A program made the translations under genes and the position numbers. From assembly GCA_934434925.1 (NCBI GenBank), contig CAKSAC010000014.1:1-53979 (forward strand): 53,979 nt of DNA, written 5' to 3'. The stretch comes from an uncultured Eubacteriales bacterium (lineage in GTDB: Bacteria > Bacillota > Clostridia > Oscillospirales > CAG-272). Under the pieces are notes generated by a model. The model saw only the letters and a program-made list of their open reading frames with translations. It was not told the origin of the DNA and did not search any database. This document shows, one piece after another, positions 7,495 to 15,563 of this stretch. How positions within the stretch are numbered: the first letter of the stretch is position 1; the number at the start of each line of letters is the position of its first letter.

Positions 7495-9495
7495 TCAGAT
7501 GTCCGCGTCCTTGATATATTTATGTCCGTTTTCCGCGATAAAACGTTTGCGCTCGGGCAGGGCGTCGCCGAGGAGCGTATCGAACATATACGCGGTGGCT
7601 TCCGCTTCTGCCGGTGAGACGGCGATCAGCCGTCGGGTGGCCGGATTCATGGTGGTCTGCCACATCATATCCGGCTCGTTTTCGCCCAGTCCTTTGGAAC
7701 GTTGGAGCGTATATTTTTTGCCTTCCAGTTCTTGCAGAATCCGGGCCTTTTCCTGTTCGTTGTAGGCAAACCGGATGGTGCCGCCCGATTCGATTTCAAA
7801 AAGGGGAGACTCCGCGATAAAGACCTTGTTTTCCCGCAGCAGAGTGGGGAGCAGACGATAGAAAAGCGTCAGAAGAAGCGTCCGGATCTGAAAACCGTCT
7901 TCATCGGCATCGGTACAGATGATGATGCGGTTCCAGCGCAGGGAGGCGAGATTGAAGGCCACCAGATCCCCCTTGACTTTTCCGCTGATCTCGACTCCGC
8001 ACCCGATGACCCGGAGTAGATCGCAGATAATTTCGCTGGAGAAAATCTTCTGGTAGTTGCTCTTCATGCAGTTGAGCGTCTTTCCGCGCACCGGGATAAT
8101 GGCCTGATATTCGGCGTTCCGGCCGAGTTTGCAGGAAGTGAGGGCCGAGTCTCCTTCCACAATATACAGTTCTCGGATGGCCGGGTCTTTGGAGCGGCAG
8201 TTCACGAATTTTTCCACCCGGTTGGCGATATCCACCGATCCCGAGAGCTTTTTCTTGACTTCGATCCGGCTTTCTTCGGCTTTTTCACGCGAGCGTTTGT
8301 TGATCAGCACCTGCGTGGCAAAGGTCATGGCTTCGGTCGGGTTTTCGGCAAAGTAGATTTCCAGATTTTCTTTGATAAATTCGGTCAGCGCGCGGGCGAT
8401 AAAGGTATTGTTGATGGCCTTTTTCGTCTGATTTTCATAAGAGGTGGCCGTGGAAGCGCTGCTGACGATGACGAACAGACAGTCGGCAATATCATTGAAG
8501 GAAATCTTCGATTCGTTTTTGTTATATTTCCCCTGCGCCCGGATAAACTGGTCGAGCGCCGCCGTAAAGCCGTTGCGCACGGCTTTGTCGGGGGAACCGC
8601 CGTATTCAAGATAACTGGAGTTATGATAATACTCTGTGCGGGCGACGGCGGCGTTCGTGACGGCAAATGTCATGTCGGCCCGCAGACGGTAGGACGGTTT
8701 ATCTTCGCGGTCACGGCCCTCTGTCTCCAGGTGCCAGAGTACCGGAGCGGTCAGGGCATTCCCCTCCGTGACTTCGGCAATATAGTCCGAAAGACCGTTT
8801 GCATAGTAAAAAGTCTTTTCGGTGAACCGGCCGTTCTCCTGCTCCGTCCGCAGCAGAAAGGTGATACCGGCATTGATGACGGCCTGCCGGTGGAGCGTCG
8901 TTTCAAAGAATTCGGCCGGGATGGCCGTATCGGTAAAGACCTCAAGGTCGGGCAACCAGCGGATCACGGTGCCGCGCGTTTTCTTGTCGGCAGGGGTCAA
9001 CGGACGCACGGACAACTCGCTGTCCGGCTCTCCGCGCCGGAAGGAAATCTCGGAAAGATTGACGCCGTTATAGGACCTGACCTGCATATATTCGGAAGCA
9101 TACTGGGTGGCGCAGGCACCGAGGCCGTTCAGCCCGAGCGAGAAATTGTAGGCACTGTCGCCGTCGTTGTTTCCGTATTTGCCGCCGGCATACATTTCAC
9201 AGAAAATCAGCTCCCAGTTATAGCGTCCTTCTTTTTCATTCCATCCGAGGGGGATGCCCCGCCCGGTGTCCTCGACTTCGATCGAGCGGTCACGAAATAC
9301 GGTGACAAGAATCTTCTTTCCGTATCCCTCGCGCGCTTCGTCTACCGAGTTTGCCAGAATTTCAAAAAATGAATGCTCGCATCCTTCCAGCCCGTCCGAG
9401 CCGAAAATGACGGCCGGGCGCTTCCGGACGCGCTCCGCCCCTTTCAGAGAGGTGATGCTTTGGTCATTATATTCTTTCGGTGCGGTCTTCGCCAT
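7495..9495 (-). CDS. Type IIA topoisomerase subunit B (divergent GyrB/ParE)
   Basis: 666 residues. The GHKL ATPase motifs are present: the HSFFEILANSVDEA helix (41-54), EDTGRGIP (75-82) and NGLGACATQY. The TOPRIM domain reads EGDSALTS and CTDADEDG instead of the commoner EGDSAGG and MTDADVDG, and the C-terminus ends soon after the TOPRIM part. This is the divergent second GyrB/ParE-like type seen in many Clostridia. The start at 9495 is preceded by GGGAG at the right spacing; the frame stays open 105 codons further, but the promoter lies inside that stretch. The partner A subunit is not adjacent. gpmI follows after 22 nt. Confidence 0.88.
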   Translation of the reverse strand: MAKTAPKEYNDQSITSLKGAERVRKRPAVIFGSDGLEGCEHSFFEILANSVDEAREGYGKKILVTVFRDRSIEVEDTGRGIPLGWNEKEGRYNWELIFCEMYAGGKYGNNDGDSAYNFSLGLNGLGACATQYASEYMQVRSYNGVNLSEISFRRGEPDSELSVRPLTPADKKTRGTVIRWLPDLEVFTDTAIPAEFFETTLHRQAVINAGITFLLRTEQENGRFTEKTFYYANGLSDYIAEVTEGNALTAPVLWHLETEGRDREDKPSYRLRADMTFAVTNAAVARTEYYHNSSYLEYGGSPDKAVRNGFTAALDQFIRAQGKYNKNESKISFNDIADCLFVIVSSASTATSYENQTKKAINNTFIARALTEFIKENLEIYFAENPTEAMTFATQVLINKRSREKAEESRIEVKKKLSGSVDIANRVEKFVNCRSKDPAIRELYIVEGDSALTSCKLGRNAEYQAIIPVRGKTLNCMKSNYQKIFSSEIICDLLRVIGCGVEISGKVKGDLVAFNLASLRWNRIIICTDADEDGFQIRTLLLTLFYRLLPTLLRENKVFIAESPLFEIESGGTIRFAYNEQEKARILQELEGKKYTLQRSKGLGENEPDMMWQTTMNPATRRLIAVSPAEAEATAYMFDTLLGDALPERKRFIAENGHKYIKDADI

Positions 9496-9528
9496 GGCGG
9501 CTCCCTTCATTTCTATTCTCAATATATC

Positions 9529-9557
9529 AGTATAGCAAAAAACGCATCGCCTGTCAA
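9529..9557 (-). promoter_or_regulatory. Promoter of the topoisomerase gene
   Basis: Minus strand: perfect TTGACA (9552-9557), 17-bp spacer, TATACT (9529-9534). About 30 nt lie between the -10 box and the chosen start. Confidence 0.85.
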
Positions 9558-9607
9558 GTTTTTGCCCGGCGGACCCGATTTTTCCCCGCGCGCCCGAAAA
9601 AGCGGGA

Positions 9608-10423
9608 TTATTTCCCGGGGTCGGCCTTCCGCCCTGCGTAACGGGAGGGGAGGATGCCGGTCTGCCGGCGGAAGAAAAGCGAAAAATAATTGGGGGAAGA
9701 AAAGCCCAACCCTTCCGCCACTTCCCGCACGCTCTCGCCGGCGATGAGGCGGCGGCAGGCTTCCCGGCAGCGGAGGCGGTCATAATAAGCACCGGGGCTG
9801 ATCCCGGCATAGGTGCGGAAGAGAGCTTTCAGATAACTGACCGAAAGATGTGTGCGCCCGGCGATCTCGGCAAGCGAAAGATTTTCTCCGACCGCCTCGG
9901 TCATACAGGAAACGACCTCTCCGTACCGACCGGCTCCGATCCCGCCGGACGGGGCCTCCTGCCCGCTCCGGGAGAGCGACAGCCGCAGGAAAAAAGCCGA
10001 CAGTTCAAGCGCGCAGGCGGCGGCGTGTTCCGGCGTGGTCTCGGCGCAACGCAGGGCAAACAGATTGCGGAAAATGTCTTCACAAACTATTTTTTCCGGC
10101 GGGGTGAGCGTAAAAACGCCGGAAAACAGATTTTCGGGAAATTTGCCTTTGGCCATAAAGGCCGAGACCGCCACATGCGGAGAAGAGGCAGGCAGACTGC
10201 GGATGCGGTGAAATTCCCACGGGGCGTGAACAATCATCTGCCCGCCGGAAAGACGGAAAACCCGCTCGTTTTCCGTGATTTCCACTTCGCCCGAGAAAAG
10301 ATAGACGACTTCGCAGGAGGCATGACTTTCTCCGTTGAACCGGAAACGGTCATCCCAGTGAAAATCATGCGCCGAGCAGATTTGGGTGATATAAAAAGGA
10401 GAAAGCGTATCTTTCGGTTTCAT
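9608..10423 (-). CDS. AraC-family regulator with cupin sensor
   Basis: 271 residues. The N-terminal half is a cupin-like ligand domain (FSGEVEITENERVF..., about 45-90); the last 100 residues hold the double helix-turn-helix, with LSLAEIAGRTHLSVSYLKALF and VREVAEGLGFSSPNYFSLFFRR, the latter being the AraC signature. Such proteins commonly sense a sugar and activate a divergent gene set. Here the divergent gene, 109 bp away, is the GH109-like oxidoreductase, so that operon is the likely target (inference). AAGGA precedes the ATG by six bases. No promoter of its own could be placed with confidence. Confidence 0.9.
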   Translation of the reverse strand: MKPKDTLSPFYITQICSAHDFHWDDRFRFNGESHASCEVVYLFSGEVEITENERVFRLSGGQMIVHAPWEFHRIRSLPASSPHVAVSAFMAKGKFPENLFSGVFTLTPPEKIVCEDIFRNLFALRCAETTPEHAAACALELSAFFLRLSLSRSGQEAPSGGIGAGRYGEVVSCMTEAVGENLSLAEIAGRTHLSVSYLKALFRTYAGISPGAYYDRLRCREACRRLIAGESVREVAEGLGFSSPNYFSLFFRRQTGILPSRYAGRKADPGK

Positions 10424-10462
10424 AATGTGTCCTTAATCATACTTTTTATGGCGAAAAATCAA

Positions 10463-10491
10463 TTGTTTTCTCTTTTTCGTTCCTATATACT
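10463..10491 (+). promoter_or_regulatory. Promoter of the GH109-like oxidoreductase operon
   Basis: TTGTTT (10463-10468), 17-bp spacer, TATACT (10486-10491). The weak -35 box fits a promoter needing an activator such as the divergent AraC protein. Confidence 0.7.
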
Positions 10492-10532
10492 TAGGATAGC
10501 ACAGGCAAATAGAAAAAGCAAGGGAGAAAATC

Positions 10533-11810
10533 ATGGATAAAGTGAAAATCGGATATGTCGGCCTCGGTCGCCGCGGGTTCGGGATGATGAAATCCACCTT
10601 CGGACAGATGAGGGATGTGGAGATTGTCTCTTTGTGTGACGCGCGCGCCGAGCGGATGGAAGCCGCGGCTGACTGGTTAGAGGCGCAGGGCCGGCCGCGT
10701 CCGCGCTGTATCGCCGATTACCGCGAACTGGTTTGTGACCCTGCGATTGACGCGGTCGCGGTCATGACGGGGTGGGACAGTCATATCGGCGTGGCCGCTG
10801 CCGCTCTGCGTGCCGGAAAGTATACCGCCATGGAAGTCGGCACGGCTTATGACATTTCGGAATGTTTTGATTTGCTGGCGGCGCATGAAGAGACCGGCGC
10901 ACCGCTCATGATGCTGGAAAACTGCTGTTACGGCCGCCGCGAGATGATGGCGATCCGGATGATACGCGAGGGGCTTTTCGGCCGGGTCATGCATGCGTCG
11001 GGCGGGTATCATCATTATCTGAACAACTGTGACCTTTTTGTTGCCGATAAAAAGACCGGGGTCATCGATACGGCGCATTACCGCTTGACCGAATATCTCC
11101 ACCGCAACTGCGAACAGTATCCGACCCATGAACTCGGCCCGATCTCCAAGGCGCTTTCTCTCGGCCGCGGGAACCGGATGGTCTCGCTCGTTTCTGTCGC
11201 TTCTGCGGCTTGCGGAATTGAAGACTATATGAAGGAACATATTCCTGCCGACCATCCCTTTGCCGGGAAGTCCTTCCGTCAGGGTGATATTGTGGATACC
11301 ATCATCACCTGCGCCGGCGGGGAAACGATCACCCTGACGCTGGATACGACCCTGCCCCGTCCTTATTACAGCCGGGAATTTGAGTTGCGCGGTACACGCG
11401 GCGGCTGTATCGAAATCAACCGGGACCGGGCCACATGGTATCTTGCGGGAATGCCCGAAGGAACCTACGATAACGAGGCCGAATTCTTTGAAAAATACGA
11501 TCATCCTCTGCATCGTGAATATGTCGCGGCCGGTGAACGCGGCGGCCATGGCGGAAAAGACTATCTGGTGGTACGCGCCTTTATCGAGGCGGTCAAAAAC
11601 CAGACCGATACCCCGATTGATGTGTACGATACGCTGGCATGGCTGGCTGTCGGCCCGCTGAGCGCTCAGTCGATCGCTCTCGGCGGCGCACCCGTTCTGT
11701 TCCCGGATTTCACGCACGGGAAGTGGGAACGGCCCGCCGCCCCGCACACCGGAAAATATTCGCTTGATGTTGTTACGGAAGATCCCGATACGCCGATTCT
11801 GATGGATTGA
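10533..11810 (+). CDS. Gfo/Idh/MocA family protein, GH109-like
   Basis: 425 residues. An N-terminal Rossmann domain begins KIGYVGLGRRGFGMM (residues 4-18) and the C-terminal half is the oxidoreductase alpha/beta domain. Segments MLENCCYGRRE (about 128-138) and YPTHELGPISKAL resemble those of GH109 enzymes, which use tightly bound NAD to cleave alpha-N-acetylgalactosaminides by an oxidation-elimination cycle. So either a sugar dehydrogenase or a GH109-type glycosidase is possible; I favour the latter loosely. No signal peptide, so cytoplasmic. A paralogue with the same motifs lies at 51172-52464. It is followed after 98 bp, with no terminator, by an amidohydrolase. Confidence 0.85.
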   Translation: MDKVKIGYVGLGRRGFGMMKSTFGQMRDVEIVSLCDARAERMEAAADWLEAQGRPRPRCIADYRELVCDPAIDAVAVMTGWDSHIGVAAAALRAGKYTAMEVGTAYDISECFDLLAAHEETGAPLMMLENCCYGRREMMAIRMIREGLFGRVMHASGGYHHYLNNCDLFVADKKTGVIDTAHYRLTEYLHRNCEQYPTHELGPISKALSLGRGNRMVSLVSVASAACGIEDYMKEHIPADHPFAGKSFRQGDIVDTIITCAGGETITLTLDTTLPRPYYSREFELRGTRGGCIEINRDRATWYLAGMPEGTYDNEAEFFEKYDHPLHREYVAAGERGGHGGKDYLVVRAFIEAVKNQTDTPIDVYDTLAWLAVGPLSAQSIALGGAPVLFPDFTHGKWERPAAPHTGKYSLDVVTEDPDTPILMD

Positions 11811-11908
11811 AACGGAAAAAGGCGATTATCGTGGATCGAAACAGCCGGGCAAGACGGATGATTGCGGATCGAAATAAATAATAAATAAATAATAAGGCGG
11901 AATTTGTC

Positions 11909-12766
11909 ATGCAATGCTTTGACGCGCATATTCATATATACCCCGGACACGCCCCTTCCGCCGATACGCTGATTGCCGGTATGGAAGCTGCCGGAATTAC
12001 GGGGGGAGCCGTCTTTTCCTATGACCCGTTTTTCGGGCGGAGCGTCGAAGAGCGGCTGGAAAGTCTCTTCGCCTGGGTCGGGAAATATACCGATCGCATC
12101 TTTCCCTTCTTCTGGATTCATCCGAGAGAAGAGAACGTGGAAGAAAAAATCCGCATGGCCGTTTCGGCCGGGGTGCGCGGATTCAAGATGATCCCCACCG
12201 ACTATTCGGTTGCCGAACCGGATGTGCTGGCGGTTATTGGGCAGATTGCGTCGGCCGGAAAGCCGATCACCTTTCATTCCGGCATTCTCTATGATTTTGA
12301 AGTGGGGCCGAGTTCGGGCAATAACCGTCCGGTCCTTTGGGAAAATCTGCTGACCCTTGATTGCCCCGTTTGTTTTTCGCTGGCGCATGTTTCATGGCCG
12401 TGGAACGATGAATGCCTGGCTCTCCTCGGCAAAATGCGTTGGATACGCGGAAGTTACAGACGGCAGTATGCCGAAGTCTATCGGGAAAAATACGGTCGCC
12501 CTTTGCCCGAAGTACAGATGCTGGTCGATACCGCGCCGGGGCCGGGGCCTGTCTGGCGTGAAGATTTGTTCCGCCGGATGTTCGGTTACATGCCGTCGGG
12601 AGAGGCGTTCATGTTCGGAACCGATTGCTCCGCTCATGCCTATTCCTCGGCTTCTGCGGCCGCCCTGCGTGAGCGGGACGAGGAACTTTGCCGCCGCTAT
12701 GCGACAAAAGAGGCGACCAACCGCTATTTCGGCGAAAACTTTCTCTCCTATATCGGAGAAAACTGA
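11909..12766 (+). CDS. Amidohydrolase-2 family TIM-barrel hydrolase
   Basis: 285 residues. The metal motif DAHIHIY is at residues 5-11, a histidine follows strand 5 (FHSGILYDFE), another lies in SLAHVSW, and an aspartate appears in FGTDCSAH near the C-terminus. These are the ligands expected of the amidohydrolase_2 (ACMSD-like) group, which hydrolyses or decarboxylates small substrates in the cytoplasm. It is probably co-transcribed with the GH109-like gene upstream and would act on a related compound (inference). The 98-bp gap before it contains a short AAATAAATAAT run; the ATG follows AAGGCGGAATTTGTC. Confidence 0.8.
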   Translation: MQCFDAHIHIYPGHAPSADTLIAGMEAAGITGGAVFSYDPFFGRSVEERLESLFAWVGKYTDRIFPFFWIHPREENVEEKIRMAVSAGVRGFKMIPTDYSVAEPDVLAVIGQIASAGKPITFHSGILYDFEVGPSSGNNRPVLWENLLTLDCPVCFSLAHVSWPWNDECLALLGKMRWIRGSYRRQYAEVYREKYGRPLPEVQMLVDTAPGPGPVWREDLFRRMFGYMPSGEAFMFGTDCSAHAYSSASAAALRERDEELCRRYATKEATNRYFGENFLSYIGEN

Positions 12767-12787
12767 TCGGTCAGCGGAACCGATACA

Positions 12788-12822
12788 GAAAAAGGAGGCA
12801 ACCCCTCCTTTTTCTTTTTTTT
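12788..12822 (+). terminator. Terminator of the AraC-linked operon
   Basis: GAAAAAGGAGG (12788-12798) pairs with CCTCCTTTTTC (12804-12814) around CAACC, followed by eight T. Confidence 0.92.
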
Positions 12823-12875
12823 GGAGGGATTGACCGCATGGATGAAATAAAATTTCAGAAATAACCATAAAGGTA

Positions 12876-12904
12876 TTGACTTTTTTATTTCAATGCGTTA
12901 CAAT
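12876..12904 (+). promoter_or_regulatory. Promoter of the MurNAc recycling operon
   Basis: TTGACT (12876-12881), 17-bp spacer, TACAAT (12899-12904), 30 bp before the GTG start. RpiR regulators usually bind near such promoters, but no clear inverted repeat is visible here. Confidence 0.8.
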
Positions 12905-12933
12905 GAGGCCAGAAAAAACAGGAGGGCTGAGAA

Positions 12934-13881
12934 GTGAGCAGACTTTATCTCGGTGTGGATGTCGGGGGAACGAAAGGCGACTATGCGCTGTGCGACGGAG
13001 AAGGAAATCTCCTTTCCCGGCGAAAGACCGAAGGCGGAAACCCGAACGACCGCGGGACCGGGGTATACGCCGCCGCCCTTTCAGAAACAATCGCTTCTGT
13101 TCTCGGCGACCGGCGCGCGGATGCGATCTTTATCGGCGGCGCAGGGTGCGGGGTCGGAGAAAATGCCCGCAGGATTGAGGAAGCGTTGTCCGGCCTATAT
13201 CCCGGGATCACCGTCCGGAGCGACCTTGTCAACGCTGTCCGGTGCGGTCTGCGTGGGCAGGACGGGGTGACGGTCATCGCCGGAACGGGGTTTTGCCTGG
13301 CGGTTTCCCAAAACGGGCAGATCCGCACGCTTGGCGGATACGGGTACTTTTTTGAAGAAGGGGGAAGCGGTTGGAGCGCGGCGCGGGAGGCGATCATGGC
13401 CGCCCTGGACGCACGTGACGGAATCGGAGAAAAGACGGTCCTGCTTCCGCTTCTGGAAGAGAAGCTCGGCGGGGATCTGCGCGATTCGCTGACGTTGCTT
13501 TATCAGGGCGGCCGCCGGTTTGTCGCGTCACTGGCTTCGCTCGTCAGCGAAGGATGCCGGCGTGGAGACGCCGTTTCCCTGCGGATTATCGACCGGCAGG
13601 CGGCGTATATCTGCCGCGTCATCGGCGCGGCCGGACGTTTTTTCCCGGAGCGGGAATTCCCGGTCGCATTTGTCGGCGGGTTCAGCCGTTCTCCCTATCT
13701 GCGGAACGCACTGCGGGCGAGGCTCAAAGAGCGCGCCTGCCTTTTTGCCAAGGAGCCGCCGGTCTTCGGTGCGGTGCTGGAAGCGGTCGCGCGGAGTGGT
13801 AATACCATGGACGCGGCCGGGGAAGCGCGGCTTGCAAAGGCGCTGGCCGATGAAGAAAAGCAGGGGGAAAAAGATGAATAA
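12934..13881 (+). CDS. murK: BadF-family amino sugar kinase (MurK-like)
   Basis: 315 residues of the BadF/BadG ATPase fold. The phosphate-1 loop GVDVGGTKGDYAL is at 7-19, the adenosine-side VIAGTGFCLAV follows, and the GGYGYFFEEGGSGWSAARE stretch is diagnostic of this kinase group. Clostridium acetobutylicum MurK, encoded next to murQ, phosphorylates both MurNAc and GlcNAc; the same pairing here suggests the same role, feeding MurNAc-6-phosphate to MurQ. The start is GTG at 12934, seven bases after GGAGGG. Its end overlaps the rpiR start by eight bases. A pure GlcNAc kinase remains an alternative. Confidence 0.82.
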   Translation: MSRLYLGVDVGGTKGDYALCDGEGNLLSRRKTEGGNPNDRGTGVYAAALSETIASVLGDRRADAIFIGGAGCGVGENARRIEEALSGLYPGITVRSDLVNAVRCGLRGQDGVTVIAGTGFCLAVSQNGQIRTLGGYGYFFEEGGSGWSAAREAIMAALDARDGIGEKTVLLPLLEEKLGGDLRDSLTLLYQGGRRFVASLASLVSEGCRRGDAVSLRIIDRQAAYICRVIGAAGRFFPEREFPVAFVGGFSRSPYLRNALRARLKERACLFAKEPPVFGAVLEAVARSGNTMDAAGEARLAKALADEEKQGEKDE

Positions 13882-14725
13882 AGACGATATTTACAAGAAA
13901 ATAAAGGAGAATTACCCCGCTTTTTCTCCCGCAGAACGAAAAATTGCCGATTATCTGACCGAGAGCGGGGCCAACGGGCTTTTTACCGCACAGACGCTGG
14001 CATCTGCGGCGGGAACCTCGCCTTCCGCCGTGATCCGCTTTGTACATCGACTGGGGTTGAGCGGCCTGACTGAACTGAAAGTCCTGCTCGGAGGCGGTCG
14101 CGATCCGCGCTTTTCTGAAAACGAGACCCTGCTTATCGGAGAAAACGCCGGAATCCCCGAGATTGTTTCCAGTGTCGCCGGAATTACAGCGCAAGCGGTG
14201 AACGATGTGCAATTGCTGAACCCGGACGCCGCGTTTGCGGCTGTCGCGGAAATCTTGTCGCAAGCGGAAAAGATTTATCTTTTCGGGATTGTCGGGTCGG
14301 GGCTGGCGGCAGAGGACCTCTATATCAAATTGCGCCGTATCGGAAAACAGGCCGTATACGACCCGACCGAAAACGGACAACTGCTTCATGCTTTCAACAT
14401 CACGCCAAAAGACGCGGCTCTCTTCTTTTCTTACAGCGGAGAAACCGGGAGCGTGGTGAAATGCGCGCAGTTGGCCAAAGCGCGCGGAGCGAAAACGGTG
14501 GCCGTGACCGGAGTCGGAAAAAGCCGCCTGACGACGTGTACCGATCGGGCGTTGCGTGTGCCGCGCGGAGAGCATGAATTGCGCATCGGGGCATTACAGT
14601 CGCGTACAGCGCAACTCTTTATCGCGGATATTCTTTTTCTTTCGATTGCGTCGCGCAATCTCCGAGAAGTCAAGACCCGCCTGGCGGAAACAAAATCGGC
14701 CGCAGACCGGCTGAACGGAAGGTGA
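13874..14725 (+). CDS. RpiR-family regulator with SIS domain
   Basis: 283 residues. An N-terminal helix-turn-helix of about 75 residues (FTAQTLASAAGTSPSAVIRFVHRLG) is followed by a SIS sugar-phosphate domain with GIVGSGLAAEDLYIKL and FFSYSGETGSVVKCAQLAKARGAKTVAVTG. Members sense phosphosugars; in a murQ operon the likely ligand is MurNAc-6-phosphate, as for E. coli MurR (inference). The start at 13874 follows GGGGGAAAAAG and overlaps the kinase stop, so the two are coupled; the frame is open further upstream, but that part is inside the kinase gene. Confidence 0.9.
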   Translation: MNKDDIYKKIKENYPAFSPAERKIADYLTESGANGLFTAQTLASAAGTSPSAVIRFVHRLGLSGLTELKVLLGGGRDPRFSENETLLIGENAGIPEIVSSVAGITAQAVNDVQLLNPDAAFAAVAEILSQAEKIYLFGIVGSGLAAEDLYIKLRRIGKQAVYDPTENGQLLHAFNITPKDAALFFSYSGETGSVVKCAQLAKARGAKTVAVTGVGKSRLTTCTDRALRVPRGEHELRIGALQSRTAQLFIADILFLSIASRNLREVKTRLAETKSAADRLNGR

Positions 14726-14729
14726 CAGT

Positions 14730-15563
14730 ATGCTGAAAACAGAAATGAGAAACGAAAAGAGCCTGCATATCGATACGATGGATACCGCATCGATGGTGGC
14801 GCTCATCAATGAAGAAAACCGCTGTGCCGTGGAGGCTGTGGCGGCCGAATCCGCGGCTATCGCGGAGGCGATTGACAAAATTTCCGATTTGCTCGGAAAG
14901 GGCGGCCGGCTTTTTTATATCGGCGCGGGAACTTCCGGCCGTATCGGCGTGATGGATGCGGCAGAATGCCCGCCGACCTTCGGGGTAGAGAAGGACCGGG
15001 TGGTGGCAATCATAGCCGGGGGAGAAAAGTGCCTTTCCTCCGCCGCCGAAAACTCCGAGGATGACGGCGCGGCGGGAGAAAGCGACCTGGCGGCACACGG
15101 AGCCGCTGCCGGGGACGCGGTCGTTGGAATTTCGGCGGCGGGCGGCGCGGAATATGTCGTGCGTGCGCTGGAATATGCCCGTAGAATCGGGGCGTTCACC
15201 GTCGCGTTGACTTCCAATGCCGGCAGTCCTGTCACGCAGGCGGCCGATATTTCAATCTGCCCGGATACCGGGGCGGAGGTGGTGACGGGTTCGACCCGTA
15301 TGAAGGCCGGTACCGCGCAGAAACTGATCCTCAACACAATCTCGACCTGCGCCATGATCAAGTGCGGGTATGTGTATGAAAATCTCATGATCAATCTCCG
15401 CCCGCAAAACCGGAAACTCCGCGACCGGATGTGCGGGATTGTTTCGGACATTACGGGCTGGACGAAAGAACGTGCCGAAACGGCGCTGGAAGAAAACGGA
15501 TGGGATATCCGCCGCACGGTGACGGGAAACGAAAAGAAAACGGAGGGAAACGCACATGCGTGA
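14730..15563 (+). CDS. murQ: N-acetylmuramic acid 6-phosphate etherase
   Basis: 277 residues; cleaves the lactyl ether of MurNAc-6-phosphate to give GlcNAc-6-phosphate and D-lactate. SIS-fold motifs GAGTSGRIGVMDAAECP (65-81), AENSEDDG (106-113, holding the acidic catalytic group) and GSTRMKAGTAQK (187-198) match MurQ closely. The N-terminal TEMRN...IDTMDT segment is also typical. Slightly shorter than the usual 300, mainly at the C-terminus. The gene starts four bases after rpiR, and its stop overlaps the DUF4838 gene by eight bases. Confidence 0.95.
   Translation: MLKTEMRNEKSLHIDTMDTASMVALINEENRCAVEAVAAESAAIAEAIDKISDLLGKGGRLFYIGAGTSGRIGVMDAAECPPTFGVEKDRVVAIIAGGEKCLSSAAENSEDDGAAGESDLAAHGAAAGDAVVGISAAGGAEYVVRALEYARRIGAFTVALTSNAGSPVTQAADISICPDTGAEVVTGSTRMKAGTAQKLILNTISTCAMIKCGYVYENLMINLRPQNRKLRDRMCGIVSDITGWTKERAETALEENGWDIRRTVTGNEKKTEGNAHA

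Noticed and set aside
5988..7514. Long open frame antisense to gpmI
   Set aside because: GC-rich codon bias produces long antisense frames opposite several real genes (also opposite gdhA, der, asnB and the BMP lipoprotein gene). None has a recognisable domain or ribosome site.
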